DNA of 64,000 bases from Siphonodentalium dalli (GCA_032622095.1 CP136062.1:140384351-140448350), one strand, 5' to 3'. Shown: positions 24,231 through 35,920, counted from the stretch's first letter. Numbers and translations are program-made. Notes: a model not told the origin generated them from the letters alone.

Positions 24231-24480
24231 AGCCATTTCATGAAGGAGCTGCGCTTCTGCAGCATTAAAGATCCTGTTCAAGTGCATTTTCTACAGGGAA
24301 CCTCGCATATATTAGAGATTGCACTGGTTTACCAGGACAAGGTTAATAATGTTAGTGTAGGCCAATGTATTCTCTTATATATGCAAGGCTCCCTATGGGA
24401 GACTCCCATATATAAGAGAATACTTTGGCACAGGGTTTTCACAAAATTTCAGGAAGCGCTAGTTATGGAAGGTTTATATG
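24231..24480 (-). mobile_element. A-family MITE, diverged, inverted orientation
   Basis: Ends CATTTCATGAAGGAGCTGCG and CGCTAGTTATGGAAGGTTTA, with the TTAA borders eroded. The first hairpin is reduced; the second, GGCCAATGTATTCTCTTATA with its inverse, is intact. Confidence 0.75.
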
Positions 24481-24549
24481 TTACGACTGAATATTAATGG
24501 TGGGCCGTGTTTCAAGTGCCATTTCTCAGCTGTAAATATACTTAATTCG

Positions 24550-24930
24550 TGGAAACCATCATCATCTGGGCTAGCATCACCAGCTTCACCCTCTGGGAAC
24601 CTCATTCTACTTGAGGCCTCATCTGCTATGGGAGACCTGGGATCAGATTGAAGTTCCTCAGTTGAAGTTGGTAATGTTCACCTATTAGTCACCTCGATTA
24701 TGAATTTTATCTTCTGCAAATTAGGGGATATAGAAACTGAACAGAAGTAACTAAAAACAATGTTATCTTGAGACTATAGATACTTCCCAGAAGATGAGGC
24801 CTAAGCAGAATGAGGTTTCCAGAGGGTGAATTTGGTGATGCTAGCCCGGTGTGCGGGTTAGCGTCTATAAATTCACCCTCTGGACCTCATTCTGCAAATG
24901 ACAGACACACTATTTTAAGGCTTGGTGCCT
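24550..24930 (-). mobile_element. G-family element ending next to exon 2
   Basis: A partial left hairpin (GGGCTAGCATCACCAGCTTC), the core in reversed orientation relative to 17005-17400, then the hairpin 24809-24899 and GCAAATGACAGACACAC. The last 50 bases before the SLK acceptor at 24981 follow directly. Confidence 0.8.
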
Positions 24931-24980
24931 CCACCTATTCTGATATGCATATTATATTTATACCTGTATATATTTTACAG

Positions 24981-25109
24981 ATGTTGATGAAGAATTATGA
25001 CCAGGATATGGAAACACTTGTCAAGCAGCAAAAACAACAGTTAGAAAAGGCAGAATCGGGACAAAATATTGACTTGAAGAATTCTGGAAAGAAAATTAAA
25101 GTAGAACAG
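24981..25109 (+). CDS. SLK: SLK/STK10-like kinase, coiled-coil exon 2 of window
   Basis: A 129-base exon (43 codons, phase 0 at both ends) between a polypyrimidine-poor but canonical TATTTTACAG acceptor and a GTAACG donor. It reads MLMKNYDQDMETLVKQQKQQ and ends KKIKVEQ. It aligns without gaps with the family segment MxKKxxYDQEIExLEKQQKQ...KGEQ that follows the previous exon, so no exon seems missing across the 17.6 kb intron. It is strongly charged and rich in K, E and Q, as expected for a dimerising coiled coil. A G-family element ends about 50 bases upstream of the acceptor. Residues 19-31 (ESGQNIDLKNSGK) are more divergent than their surroundings but of normal length. Confidence 0.87.
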
Positions 25110-25217
25110 GTAACGTAAAAAATAAAAGTTTAAAGAGACTCAAGGCCTTTGAAGTGGGTTCATATGAAGTAACGTAAAAGTCTGTAAAACAACTATGCCA
25201 TTTTTTGTTTTATGTTT

Positions 25218-25670
25218 TTATACCCCCACTTTCGAAGAAAATGGGGGGTATACTGGATTGACTGCGTCCGTCCGTCCGGCACGCTTTCTCCCTCCGTTTG
25301 TCCGTACGTCCGTCCGTCAGTCCGTCCGACCTCATAACTCGAACAACTATGAACCGATTTAAATAATTTTGTGTATGCAATCTCCTTAGGAGATGATGCT
25401 AATTGTGGTTCGGTCCGACTTTTTTTTAAAAGTTACGCCTCATTTTCGACTTATTTTGACTCAGAAAATTCTTTCCGACTTAATAACTTTAACAAATATG
25501 AACCAATTTGAATAAAAAAAATTGTACAAGCTTCTTGTGACACCATATCGATATTATTAGTCCGAATATTTCTTTAAAGTTAAAAATCTTTTTTGTTGGG
25601 TTTACGGATAATGCGGGTTGAATTTGCCACGGTGGGGGTATGCTAGCACCCGAGTGCACACCTCTTGTTT
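25218..25670 (+). mobile_element. N element (TTATACCCCC ... CACACCTCTTGTT)
   Basis: Starts TTATACCCCCACTTTCGAAG with inverse AATGGGGGGTATACTGG, then a GTCCGTCCGTCCG tract. It continues with two ~120-base units of 'GAACAACTATGAACCGATTT' type and ends GGGGGTATGCTAGCACCCGA + GTGCACACCTCTTGTT. It lies 100 bases after exon 2. No coding capacity. Confidence 0.8.
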
Positions 25671-26003
25671 ATTTTAGAGTTATTGACCCTTTCTCGACAC
25701 ATTGAAGAGGTGCAACATTTTTAGTGAATATACAGTTCGTATTATATTGGTGTAGTGAATTCCTCCTCAGTTTGTAGTATAGGATCTGAAACCCTAACCT
25801 TCGTCGGGGAACATATTGGTCAGTGACCTCTTATTTGGTTATATTTACACTCGTACATGTACATGAATTCCCGCTAATGAATCTTCAAAACAGGACGTTG
25901 AAATCATGACTGCATATGCAGACCCCAACTTGTTTCAATATTGCGTGGAAGCAACTTGCAACGTGCTCCAAGAATATCATTGAAATGGGTGCTAACTGCT
26001 CTT

Positions 26004-26392
26004 TTAACCCTTTACCCAACAAAACGGCCAAATAAAGCTTCAACAGCCTAAAATATCTTCGGTCTGTCTCAATAGAACCATACAAATATGGATATCATTG
26101 GAACTGGCTCCTTGACCACATTGTGATAGTTACAGTTATGCCCTGTGCCAATGCATTCTCTTATATATGCGAGTCGACCATAGGTCGCCTCGCATATATA
26201 AGAGAATGCATTGGCCTAAAAAAAATCTTTTTTAACACTTTTTACCATTTGTTCTTACATTCTTTAACAATTTTATAATTTTTAATGTGTTAAGCCAATG
26301 CATTCTCTTATATATGCGAGGCGACCTATGGTCGACTCGCATATATAAGAGAATGCATTGGCACAGGGCCGTTCTGTTGGGTAAAGGGTTAA
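26004..26392. mobile_element. C-family MITE (TTAA-flanked, two hairpins)
   Basis: Starts TTAACCCTTTACCCAACAAA and ends TTCTGTTGGGTAAAGGGTTAA. Hairpins of 26147-26218 and 26294-26366 use the same GCCAATGCATTCTCTTATAT arm as families A and B, but with a GTCGACCATAGGTCGCC loop. A ~135-base unique left segment contains CAGCCTAAAATATCTTCGGT. The copy at 39156 is nearly identical, implying recent activity. Confidence 0.88.
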
Positions 26393-26399
26393 TCTGCCA

Positions 26400-26835
26400 G
26401 TTGAGTGTAATTATAATGAATAGATTTTGGTGTGTTCCATGGATGCACGTTGGTCTGACATTTTTATGTGGGGAGCTTTCTACACAAAATGTCACACCAG
26501 CTTGCACTCATACTACATGGAACAGAAGCAAATCAGCATTCATTTCCTAATATTTACACTGCCACATGCATTCGCGCTGTGGAACATGAATGCACGACAT
26601 TACGTTACATGACATAGTACTGACCCCTACTTGCTTCCATTGGAAATGCACTTATATGCTCATTTAATCTGCCAGTTGACTCGATTGAGTGTAAATATAT
26701 GTAATGGATGTTGATTTTGTTGCATTCCATAGAGATGGATGCCAGTTGGTCTGACATTTTTATGTGTTTTTGCGTTCCACATAAAATGTCAGACCAAATT
26801 GCATCCATACTCTATGGAACGCAAGCAAATCAAAT
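26400..26835. repeat. two related imperfect palindromes (GGTCTGACATTTTTATGTG)
   Basis: Two copies, about 26400-26530 and 26670-26835, begin AATCTGCCAGTTGA and contain GGTCTGACATTTTTATGTG. Inverse arms near their ends read 'ACATAAAATGTCAGACCAAA' and 'CTATGGAACGCAAGCAAATC'. Each looks like a foldback, and the pair looks like a tandem duplication of it. Confidence 0.65.
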
Positions 26836-27325
26836 ATCAAATTCTTAAAGAAATATTTGTGGAGACAAATTTTGCTATTAAGTGCTATTTCGTAGGAATT
26901 TCATGGATATATGGCTGAATTGCATCAGAATCATTTCACATCACCGTCCATTACATTATAAATCCCTTTGTGATATTATTTTAGAATTTATACCATAAGT
27001 AATCTCTGATTGCATTGTGATATTGATGATTTGGCTCAGCTTTGAGTGAAAATCATGAGAGTAATGTTGGTAATTGGTTATTGGTAGGCATGATAAAACT
27101 CATTTAGATAGACATCATCTTATGTAATTTAACATGGCGTAACATTTAGGAATCTGATGGGTGTATATTCAAACATAACTCAATCACGAAACCTTCTCGT
27201 TCACAGAATTCACAGTCAAAGCCAACAAATTGTAGCACTTCTTAGTGCATTATCACTCTGAAAGTTCAGAAATCAATAATCACTATTGTTATATGCTCAA
27301 CATTGAATTCTCAAAAAAATCGCAG

Positions 27326-27574
27326 TTAACTCTTCCATAACTGGAGCTTCCTGAATTTTCGCAAAAACCCTGTGCCCATGCATTCTATTATATATGCGAG
27401 TCTCCCATATATAAGAGAATACATTGGCCGAACAACATTTATCTTGACCGTGTAAGCCAGTGCATTCTCTTATATATGCGTGGCTCCCTATGGGAGACTC
27501 ACATATATAAGAGAATGCACTGGCACAGGATCTTTAATGCTGCACCAGTGCAGCTCTCGTCATGAAAGGGTTAA
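27326..27574 (+). mobile_element. A-family MITE
   Basis: TTAACTCTTCCATAACTGGA at the left, CTCTCGTCATGAAAGGGTTAA at the right. Two hairpins are separated by CGAACAACATTTATCTTGAC. The first hairpin has lost one side of its loop. Confidence 0.85.
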
Positions 27575-27758
27575 ATAATTTTCTATCTATATCTGCAGGG
27601 GTTGTAGATATTTTCACTTTCTTGTGTGCCTGACTGATTCATTTGCGTGTACCAATGTGTGGGAGGAATATTTCTTAAATCCTCATGAATCCATAGAGTT
27701 ATCCTTACTTTTATTATTATAAATCATGATAAAAAATATTTTCTGTTGAAATTCAACA

Positions 27759-27957
27759 TACAATAATGCCCTAAATAATCGACTCCTTAACCACAGCAGA
27801 ATTATGTGTAATTTTTCAGGATTTAGTCGGAAAAATGGCTTGTTGCCATTCATCAGAAAGCTCTCACAGAGCTTTCCGATGAATGGCAACAAGCCATATT
27901 TCTGACTAAATCCTGATAATTACGGTTAAGGAGTCGATTATTTAGGACATTACTGTA
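27759..27957. mobile_element. H-family full palindrome, TA-flanked
   Basis: Left end (C)AATAATGCCCTAAATAATCG and right end TAGGACATTACTG between TA dinucleotides. The arms meet at GAAAGCTCTCACAGAGCTTTC near 27860, giving near-perfect self-complementarity over about 95 bases per arm. A short deletion breaks the right arm near TCCTGATAATTACGG. Confidence 0.85.
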
Positions 27958-28557
27958 CTTATGTGGATACCAATGGATTAATATGGGAACTATATTACTC
28001 TGTGGTGGGCAGTGAAGTAAGACTGTATAAGTGGATATAGATCAGCTGTCGGCTTTGGTGCTTCAATTGAAGGTGATTATGAGAAAATTCATTGTTTTAA
28101 ATGATTAATTTCTTTGGAAATGCATATCATAAAAAGAAAATATATAGTGTTTTGAGTGATAACGACAAATACCTCATCAGCGACCGAGATATTACAATGA
28201 AATCAAACAAAATGTAGCACTTCATGGTGCTTATGCACTCTGCGAGTTGAGAAATCAATAATCACCATTATTTGTTTTTCGCTTTCCACTTCTGTGCATG
28301 TCGCCCATTGTGGCATTTCATTCGTTGTATTGCTTGTTAATGATTTTTAAGAGCACTCGATCCATCATTTGCAAGTGCTTTTCCTGGTTTTATTGTCACA
28401 TTTGCATTTTATGTTTAATATATTAAATATATTTGCCTCGTTTCCAACAACCTATGACATACATCAAGATTGTTAACTCTTTGATTACTAATGCTAGAGA
28501 CCGAAAATTATCTCTAATTATGTAAAGCTGGTAATCTTATTATTGATGGGCAAACAG

Positions 28558-30344
28558 TAGGGCCCTGCGAATCGATTCAATTCGATGCGATTGGGAATCT
28601 TTCAGATTTGATTTTATTTGATTTGAAATCGGCTGTCCTGATTCGAATTGTATTGAATCATTGGCACCAGTTGCTTTCTCATTACTTTAATGGACCACAT
28701 TGCTTTTTCGCGAAGATACATTCTGATACCAATGTATATAAATAACATTGCCGTCGACTGAGCTATACTACCGGTATAGAACACCGAAGCATTGTAAGAC
28801 TTATGCAACTGATCTAGCAAAATTACATATATATGCCAAACTTGTGAACGCGATTGCTTTCTCTCTTCAATATTGTTTGTGATACTGTTTCATTATTCTA
28901 TAACATAGGAATGTGCACTTAATTGGTTAGATATGCATTTGATTCCTTTATTTACATTCTATACTGACGATAATTTATCATCATTATGAAGTGAGCAAAT
29001 TGATATTAGTATGGCCTCTGAATCATGTATTATCTTCATCTTCACTATTATTATACCCCCTTTTTGAAAAAAAGGAGGGTATACTGTTTTGCACCTGTCC
29101 GTCCGTGCGTCCGTCCGTCTGTCCGTCCTTACGTACGTCCGATGTCTGTTCATGTCATAACTTGAACAGTAGTGCTCGGATCTCAATGAAATTAGGTATG
29201 TATGTTCACTACTATGAGGACATTAAATAGAGGTTTCCATCGTTTTGTTCGGATTTTCCATTCTAGAGTTATTCATCTTTGTTTATCTGGAAATAGTGGC
29301 TTTTTGGTCCGTCTGGTGTCTGTTCATGTCGTAACTTCAACAGTTGGGCTGGGATCTCAACCAAATTTGGTGTGGATGTTCACAACTATGAGGACATTAA
29401 ATAGAGCGTTCCATCGTTTTGTTTGGATTTTTCATTCTAGAGTTATTCATCTTTGTTTATCTTGAATGTTGGATTTTTGGTCCGTCTGGTTTCTGTTCAT
29501 GTCATAACTTGAACAGTAGTGCTCGTATCACAATGAAATTTGATAGGGATGTTGACTACTATGAGAGCATTCTGTTTGGATATTCCATTCTAGAGATATA
29601 CATCTTTGTTCATCTGGAAATGTTGGCTTTTTAGTCTGGTGTCTGGTGTCTGTTCATGTTGTAACTTCAACAATTGTGCTGGGATCTCAATGGAATTTGG
29701 TATGGATGTTCACTGCTATGAGGATATTCAATAGGGGGTTCCATTGTTTTGCACCGCTGTTCCTTTCTAGAGTTATTCATCTTTGTTCATCTGGAAATGT
29801 TGGCTTTTTAGTCCGTCTGGTGTCTGTTCATGTTGTAACTTCAACAATTGTGCTGGGATCTCAATGGAATTTGGTATGGATATTCATTGCTATGAGGACA
29901 TTCAATAGGGGGGTCCATTGTTCTGTTCGGCTTTTCCATTCTAGAGTTATTCATCTTTGTTTATCTGGAAATGTTGGTTGTTTTGTCCATCCGATGTCTG
30001 TTCAGCTCATAACTTGAACAGTTATGCTCGGAACTCTATGAAATTTTGTATGGATGTTCACCACTATGAGGACATTTAATGGCACATTTAAAAGTTTGTT
30101 TTGGTTTTTTGTTCTATAGTTATCTTTGTTTATATGAAAATGCTGATTTATGGGGGCCATATGTCTGAGTATAGCCATCATAAGATATAGATGTGCCCAC
30201 ACTAGGCGGTATGTCACGAGGGGGTATGCGCCGGACGACAGTCCTATTTTGTTATGCCTGATGCAATGACTAAATTCAAGATACGATGGCTGATTCGATA
30301 TGAGATTCGATTCGAAATGTAATTGCCCGATTCGCAGGGCCCTA
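28558..30344. mobile_element. hAT element with perfect 8-bp target duplication
   Basis: Left terminus TAGGGCCCTGCGAATCGATT, right terminus ATTCGCAGGGCCCTA. The 8-base GCAAACAG lies immediately outside both ends (28550-28557 and 30345-30352). Subterminal zones are rich in GATTCGATTCGA-type repeats. No transposase frame was recognised, so it is non-autonomous. An M element (29050-30246) makes up most of its interior. Confidence 0.9.
29050..30246 (+). mobile_element. M element (TTATACCCCC) with ~170-base tandem units
   Basis: Starts TTATACCCCCTTTTTGAAAA + AAAGGAGGGTATACTG and a CCGTCCGTCTGTCCGTCC tract. About six units follow with CTGTTCATGTCGTAACTTCA, CTCAATGAAATTTGGTATGG and CATTCTAGAGTTATTCATCT. 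It ends GGGGGTATGCGCCGGACGAC. The long + frames here (for example 29646-30017) are unit artefacts. Confidence 0.82.
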
Positions 30345-30373
30345 GCAAACAGCATCATGATTCTGGTCCAAAA

Positions 30374-30764
30374 CGTAAACCCTTCTCTTTAATATTATTA
30401 TATCTCCATCTTATCGAAAAAATATTGGGGGGGGGGGGGGTATACCGGATTGACTTGATGTACGTCTAGGCATATTTATATCTTAGCTATGGGTTATCAG
30501 ATCTGAATGAAATTTGATGGAGATGTTCTCATCGGGAGGGCTTTAAAAATAGGCCCCAATGATGAAGTTCGCGTTTTCCGTTCTAGAGTTGTCATTATTT
30601 GTTTAGCTGGAGATAATGGGTTTGTTTATATGCCCAGATATCTCAGCCATGGAATCTCAGGGAAATATAAATGCCCAATGACTCAAATTTTCTGTTCTAT
30701 ATTTAACCTTCTTTATTTATCTGGAAATAAATAATTGTTTTATAAATACACGGGTTGTCAGATA
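30374..30764 (+). repeat. diverged M-type fragment with poly-G
   Basis: A G-run at 30427-30440 followed by TATACCGGATTGACTTGATG and two degenerate units ('TTTCCGTTCTAGAGTTGTCA', 'ATCTGAATGAAATTTGATGG'). It starts just outside the hAT right end. Confidence 0.55.
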
Positions 30765-30902
30765 TCAAGGAAAATTGGTTTGGGTGTTACCATCAATATA
30801 GGGATTGCATAGGAGTAGTACCTTCACAAGGGCTTTCAATGAAGTGTTAAATGGTGATGTTCGCATTTTCCATTCTATTTTCTTCGAAATTTTGGTTCTG
30901 TT

Positions 30903-31021
30903 AGGCCAATGCATTCTCTTATATATGCGAGGCTCCCTATGGGAGACTCGCATATATACGGGAATACATTGGCACAGGGTTTTCACAAAATATCAAGAAG
31001 CTCCAGTCATGGAAGGGTTAA
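30903..31021 (+). mobile_element. A-family MITE, right half
   Basis: One hairpin (GGCCAATGCATTCTCTTATA with inverse) followed by CACAGGGTTTTCACAAAATA and CTCCAGTCATGGAAGGGTTAA. The left end and the other hairpin are missing. Confidence 0.8.
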
Positions 31022-32765
31022 AGTTAGGTTCTTTTCTGCTCATATTTCAATTGGACGCTGTGGTAGTATGCCTGCACCCATATTGCAGCCTATTTTTGTT
31101 GCATGTTAGTCATCATCTCGTGAGGTTGTGGAAGTCAGAACACTGATAATTGGGTCTTATTACACAATCTTTGTGATAGCATGTTAAATGAAATTACTGC
31201 TAAGTCTATATTAGACCCAAATGGAAAATGAGCACATTCTCTGCAGTTGGAAGCAGTAATGTCAGACCACTAAGCATTATTCTAAGAAACATGACTGCTA
31301 AATGCATTATTCAAAGACATAGTACTATTACCTCTCGTCTGGAGAGATAAATGTCAAATTTCATTTCCTTTTCATTGGGGATATATTCGCGCTCAGTAGA
31401 AACACTACGACTGCACTGAATATCACCAAACACATTATTTGTCAGGAATTACATTCAATTTAGTACATTTCTTTTTATCGGTATCTCGTGGAATTATGAG
31501 TTATTGCTATTCTCTATTAGCATAAATGATAAGTTTATGACGGAGTTATGTCATTTTCGCTATCGAAGAAGAAGTTTTTCTGTCAGAGAAATATTTTCTT
31601 CATGACCAAAAATTTTGACTTCTTTGTTCTTAAAATAAAGTCAATGCCCCGAAAAGCCACCTCTTTTCAAGGGACATGGGGTCGGCAAATTTTTATTTGC
31701 TTTTTAATTTGGGTTCTGTTCTGTCCATGTTTAAATTTCCCACTGCGGTAGATATGTCAGCCCCCATGATTTATTTTTATGTTGGGTTTGTTTCTGCTCA
31801 TGTTTCTGCCATGGAAAAACGCCTGCACTTGTGGTGTAACCTCTTATTATGCCCCCGACTTGAAGTCGGCGGGTATATAGTAGACGTCTCCGTACGTCCG
31901 TCCGTCCGTACAAACATTTTGCATTATTGTTCAGCAACCACTGGGCAGATTTAGCTGATATTTGGTATGGTGAAAGAACAGCATGGGGGAACAGCTACAT
32001 GCATAGCGCGGGTTTCGTCCACCCATTTTCACCAGAGTTATGGCCCTTTTTTTACTTAGAAAAAATACAATTTTTCTCTTGTTTTTTTGGTTTCCAGATG
32101 ATAGCGTGAGCTTTGGTGGTATCAGTTATATGAAAATACATGTCAAGTGCGAATTTGGGTATGATCTGGTGATTTTTGCCAGAGTTATGGCCATTTTTTC
32201 AACTTAGAAAATTTGAATTTTAGCTTGTTTTGGGGTTTCCGGATCGCTTATTTTTGGGTTTCTGGAATTTCTAGAAGTGATGATTGTTTTTGGGTTTACA
32301 GACCATGCTTAATCCGAATTGCTACGGTCGGGGGCAAATGCCACGCGACAGTGTACCTCTTGTTCTTTTTTGTATGTTAGTTATTATAATTGGGTCTTAA
32401 TACACTATCTTTATGATAGCATGTTTAATGAAATTAAACCAAAATGGAAAATTACCCAAATGTAAAATGAGCACATTCTCTGCAATTGGAAGCAGTAATG
32501 CCAGGCCATGAAGCATTATTCTAAAAAACATGACTGCTAAATTCATAATTCAAAGACACAGTTCTATTACCGCTCGCCTGGAGAGATAATTGTCAAATTT
32601 CTTTTCCTTTTCTTTGCAATATTCACCCTCCGTCGCAACACTTTTTTCATGTAACAATTGGCGATGTCTGTACTAAATATCTCCATATGCATTATTTATC
32701 AGCGGAAGAACAACATGTTCAATTTAGTACATTTCTTTTAGCACCATCTCAAGGAATTATGAGCT
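31022..32765. repeat. intronic segmental duplication, copies at 31022-31510 and ~31770-32765
   Basis: Two diverged direct copies share 'TGAGCACATTCTCTGCA', TTGGAAGCAGTAATG, AACATGACTGCTAAAT and 'CAATTTAGTACATTTCTTTT'. The second copy is split by the O element, while the first shows the uninterrupted junction (TTTTTGTTGCATGTTAGTCA). This gives an empty-site comparison for O. Confidence 0.8.
31849..32367 (+). mobile_element. O element (TTATGCCCCC ... GTACCTCTTGTT)
   Basis: Opens with TTATGCCCCCGACTTGAAGT + CGGCGGGTATATAG and a CGTCCGTCCGTCCG tract. Two or more units follow with GAGTTATGGCCCTTTTTTTA and TTTGGTTTCC. It ends GGTCGGGGGCAAATGCCACG + CGACAGTGTACCTCTTGTT. Boundaries are supported by the empty copy at 31022-31510. 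Confidence 0.82.
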
Positions 32766-32767
32766 AG

Positions 32768-32935
32768 TTCTACGTAGTTATAAAAGTATACATGGGAATG
32801 GTCTATTCTTCATTTGGAGGGGCGTTCATGTAATAAAAGCAGACAACAGACAGATGAAAAGATAATACAACAGCAGAAGGATTCATATTCATTAGTGGGA
32901 AATGTTCAGATAATAAGTTCAACGAACGTCCCATA
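32768..32935 (+). mobile_element. F-family MITE, partial
   Basis: Contains 'TAGTTATAAAAGTATACATG', 'TTCATTTGGAGGGGCGTTCA' and GGGAAATGTTCAGATAATAA as in other F copies. Neither TTAA end is clear. Confidence 0.65.
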
Positions 32936-33769
32936 TACCTTTTAGCTGGCATGTTTTCGTTGAATAAAAGTGGAATAATTATAAATTGGCAGCACCAAAG
33001 TAGATAGACTTAGAGGTTAATGAAGACCTCTTGAAAATCTTTAAAAGGTTCAGAATACAGCCAAAAGAATGGTTATTGATTTCAGAAAGTTGAGTATTGG
33101 TTTATGACAACGAAAATTAACCTCTTGGCTGTTACACTTAAGTACTAAGTGCGGATGTAAAATGTCACGATGTGTTCTAAACATCCGGACTGAGTAAAGA
33201 CCTACTTCAGCACACAAATAGTCAGTAAGTGAAGGGAATGCAGACTTTATGACATTGTAATAAGTTTATCTCGATGTTTGAAACAATGTCTGATGTTACA
33301 TGATAGTATATGATAATAGCCTTTGTATGGAGTAAATTAGAGTTTTAGCAATATTCCTGTTTTTTTAGTAGTTGTTTTTTTTTTTTTTTTATTCATGTGT
33401 AAAGTCAAATTGCTGCACCTCAGTTTCAGTAAATTTCAGATGCACATATATAACATTGAGTCTCGTTATTGGTCATACATGTACCTATTTCCAAACCGCC
33501 GGAATCAGAGTTACAAGAACCAATCAGAAAATACTACAAGATGAAATCGTCCAATCAAAATGATTAACATAACACAGTGTGGTGTATTTTGGGGCAAGCC
33601 CATACGTGAAGTTATGTCTTCCGAGAAATAACAAGTCATTGAGACTATGATAGAATGTCTGTTTATATTGACTGGGTACATGCACCACATCTAATTTGGT
33701 GCAGGATCTGCAGATTGGGGTATTTGACTACTATGTGTAACAATCATTGGACACAAGCACCTTTTTTGC
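32936..33769. other. intron, nothing recognised
   Basis: A T-run at 33373-33390 and AT-rich sequence. No exon, element end or strong inverted repeat was recognised. Confidence 0.45.
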
Positions 33770-34436
33770 ACTGTTTTGCACCTGTCCGTCTGTGCGTGAG
33801 TGTGGACATCCGTCCTCCGATGTCTGTTCATATCATAACTTGAACAGTAATGCTTGGATCTCAATGAAATTAGGTTTGGATGTTCACTACTATGAGGACA
33901 TTAAATAGAGTGTTCCATCGTTTTGTTCGGATTTTCCATTCTAGAGTTATTCATCTTTGTTTATCTGAAAATGTTGGCTTTTTGGTCCGTCTGGTGTCTG
34001 TTCATGTCGTAACTTCAACAGTTGTGCTGGGATCTCAATGAAATTTGGTATGGATGTTCACTACCATGAGGACATTCAACAGAGCTTTCCATTGTTTTGT
34101 TCGGATTTTCCATTCTGGAGTTATTCATCTTTGTTTATCTGGAAATGTTGGCTCTTTGGTCCATCCGATGTCTGTTCAGATCATAACTTGAACAGTAATG
34201 CTCGGATCTCAATGAAATTGTGTATGGATGTTCACCACTATGAGGACATTTAATGGCACATTCAACTGTTTTGTTTTGTTTTTTTTGTTCTATAGTTATT
34301 CATCTTTGTTTATATGAAAATGCTGATTTTTGGGTCCATCTGTCTGAGTATAGCAGTCATAAGTTATAGATATGCCCACACTAGGCGGTATGCCACAAGG
34401 GGGTATGTACCGGACGATAGTCCATCTCTTGTTTTA
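33770..34436 (+). mobile_element. M element, shorter copy
   Basis: Starts within GCACTGTTTTGCACCTGTCC, holds about three and a half ~170-base units matching 29.1-30.2 kb, and ends ACTAGGCGGTATGCCACAAG + GGGGTATGTACCGGACGATA + GTCCATCTCTTGTTTT. The TTATACCCCC start is missing or diverged. Confidence 0.78.
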
Positions 34437-35081
34437 GTGGTGTGTCACACTGTAATGTGGAGCACATCTCCGTTTTCAAGCCTGGAAATAGTGTGTCTGT
34501 CATTTGCAGAATGAGACCCCAAGAGGGTGAATTTAGTGATTCTACCCGCAAAGTGGGTAGAGATGGGCGGTACTCGGTATTTACCGTGCGGTATCGGTAT
34601 CAGCGTAATACCGATGTACATTACCGATTGTAATTCAATTGAGTATTTGTCACTAAAAACAAGCATTCTGATTGACCGAGAGCGGCTAACTTTCGTTTTC
34701 GATTCACCGACATCGGCCGCTTCAGCGTGCATCAAATCTGAATGTAGCACGGTCAATTTGCATCAGCGCAGAACGAGTAGCGAAACGAACACACCCGCGC
34801 GTTGTTGTCTATAGATACCGTTCATCAGCCGCTTCAGCGTGCATCAAATCTGAATGTCGCACGGTACAATTTTATCGGCGCAGAACGGAGTAGCGAAACG
34901 AGACAACCCGCCCTGCAGGAAATGGTTACGGAGCACTGTTCCGAGTAACGCATTGAACAAACCCAAGATTTGTGCACGGTGACAACGGCGAAATGAAAGT
35001 CTCGATTCGTGTCATGAAAATGACTAAATGATACTTTTTATACAGTTTTTTTGCAAATTCCTTGCTAGATTGAATTACAAT

Positions 35082-35227
35082 GGAGATAAACATTCCCTGT
35101 TTCGTTGTACATTCTGGGATTCGAGCATGAAAACAGTTTGTGAACTCGCCGGCAAGCCGGCTCGTTCACAAACTGTTTTCATGCTCGAATCCCAGAATGT
35201 ACAACGAAACAGGGTATGTTTATCTCC
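35082..35227. repeat. long perfect hairpin (about 64-base arms)
   Basis: Arms 35082-35145 and 35164-35227, with GGAGATAAACATTCCCTGTT at the left and the inverse at the right (one or two changes). The loop is TCGCCGGCAAGCCGGCTC, itself partly self-complementary. It lies inside the hAT at 34558-36495. Confidence 0.85.
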
Positions 35228-35549
35228 TAAATCAAAACTAAAAATACCGTATTTTCGGTAAGGAAATTATTAATGTATTGCCAACGTATGTGCGTTACTT
35301 TATAATTATAGACGGTGATGCAATAGCGGCTTGATATATGCATTGCAGATTTTTTTATACAACCTGATCTTGTCGATTGCCAATAGCACATCTAGGAAAT
35401 TTGTGCACATATATGTCGGTATAAATATGTTTATATCCTACTGTATTAAACATATATATACTTACCGGTATATTATACATATGTGCCTATAGCTGACCAA
35501 AAAGATCGCGTGATAGCTTTAAATTAACACTTGGGCACCATGTGCAACC

Positions 35550-35920
35550 TATGGAATACTATTAGGGCCACTTCCTAATGGCGCGTTACGGCGCAATTTT
35601 TGTCGCTTTCGGCGCGTGCCGAAACATACGCTAATGGCACACTTTTTATCGCTTTCGGCGCGCGCCATTAGGAAGTGGACCTAATAGTATTCCTAATGGG
35701 GCTTTCGGCACACGCGAAAGTGACAAAAAGTGCGCCATTAGTAACGCGCCCAAAGCGACAAAATGTGCGCCGTTACATCGCACATTTTGTCTCTTTCGGC
35801 ACGCCGAAACATGCATTAATATCTTTTTTCGCTTTCGGCGCGTTACTAATGGCGCACTTTTTGTCGCTTCCGGCGTGTGCCGAAAGCGCCATTAGGAAGT
35901 GGCCCTAATAGTATTCCATA
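35550..35920. mobile_element. foldback element with 35-bp perfect ends and GGCGC units
   Basis: Left end TATGGAATACTATTAGGGCC + ACTTCCTAATGGCGC and right end are exact inverse copies for 35 bases. Inside, CTTTTTGTCGCTTTCGGCGC, GCCATTAG and GTGCCGAAA recur in both orientations, including an internal copy of the end (about 35666-35697). It is CG-rich compared with the surrounding intron. Nested in the hAT at 34558-36495. Confidence 0.83.

Noticed and set aside
29202-30017. + strand frames of 87-123 codons with repeated MFTTMRTLNR / VIHLCLSGN
   Set aside because: They follow the ~170-base M units and shift between frames. No start context or splice structure supports them.
25218-34436. CRISPR-like appearance of regularly repeated units
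   Set aside because: Units are 120-170 bases, diverged throughout and part of eukaryotic repeat elements. No short repeats with unique spacers.
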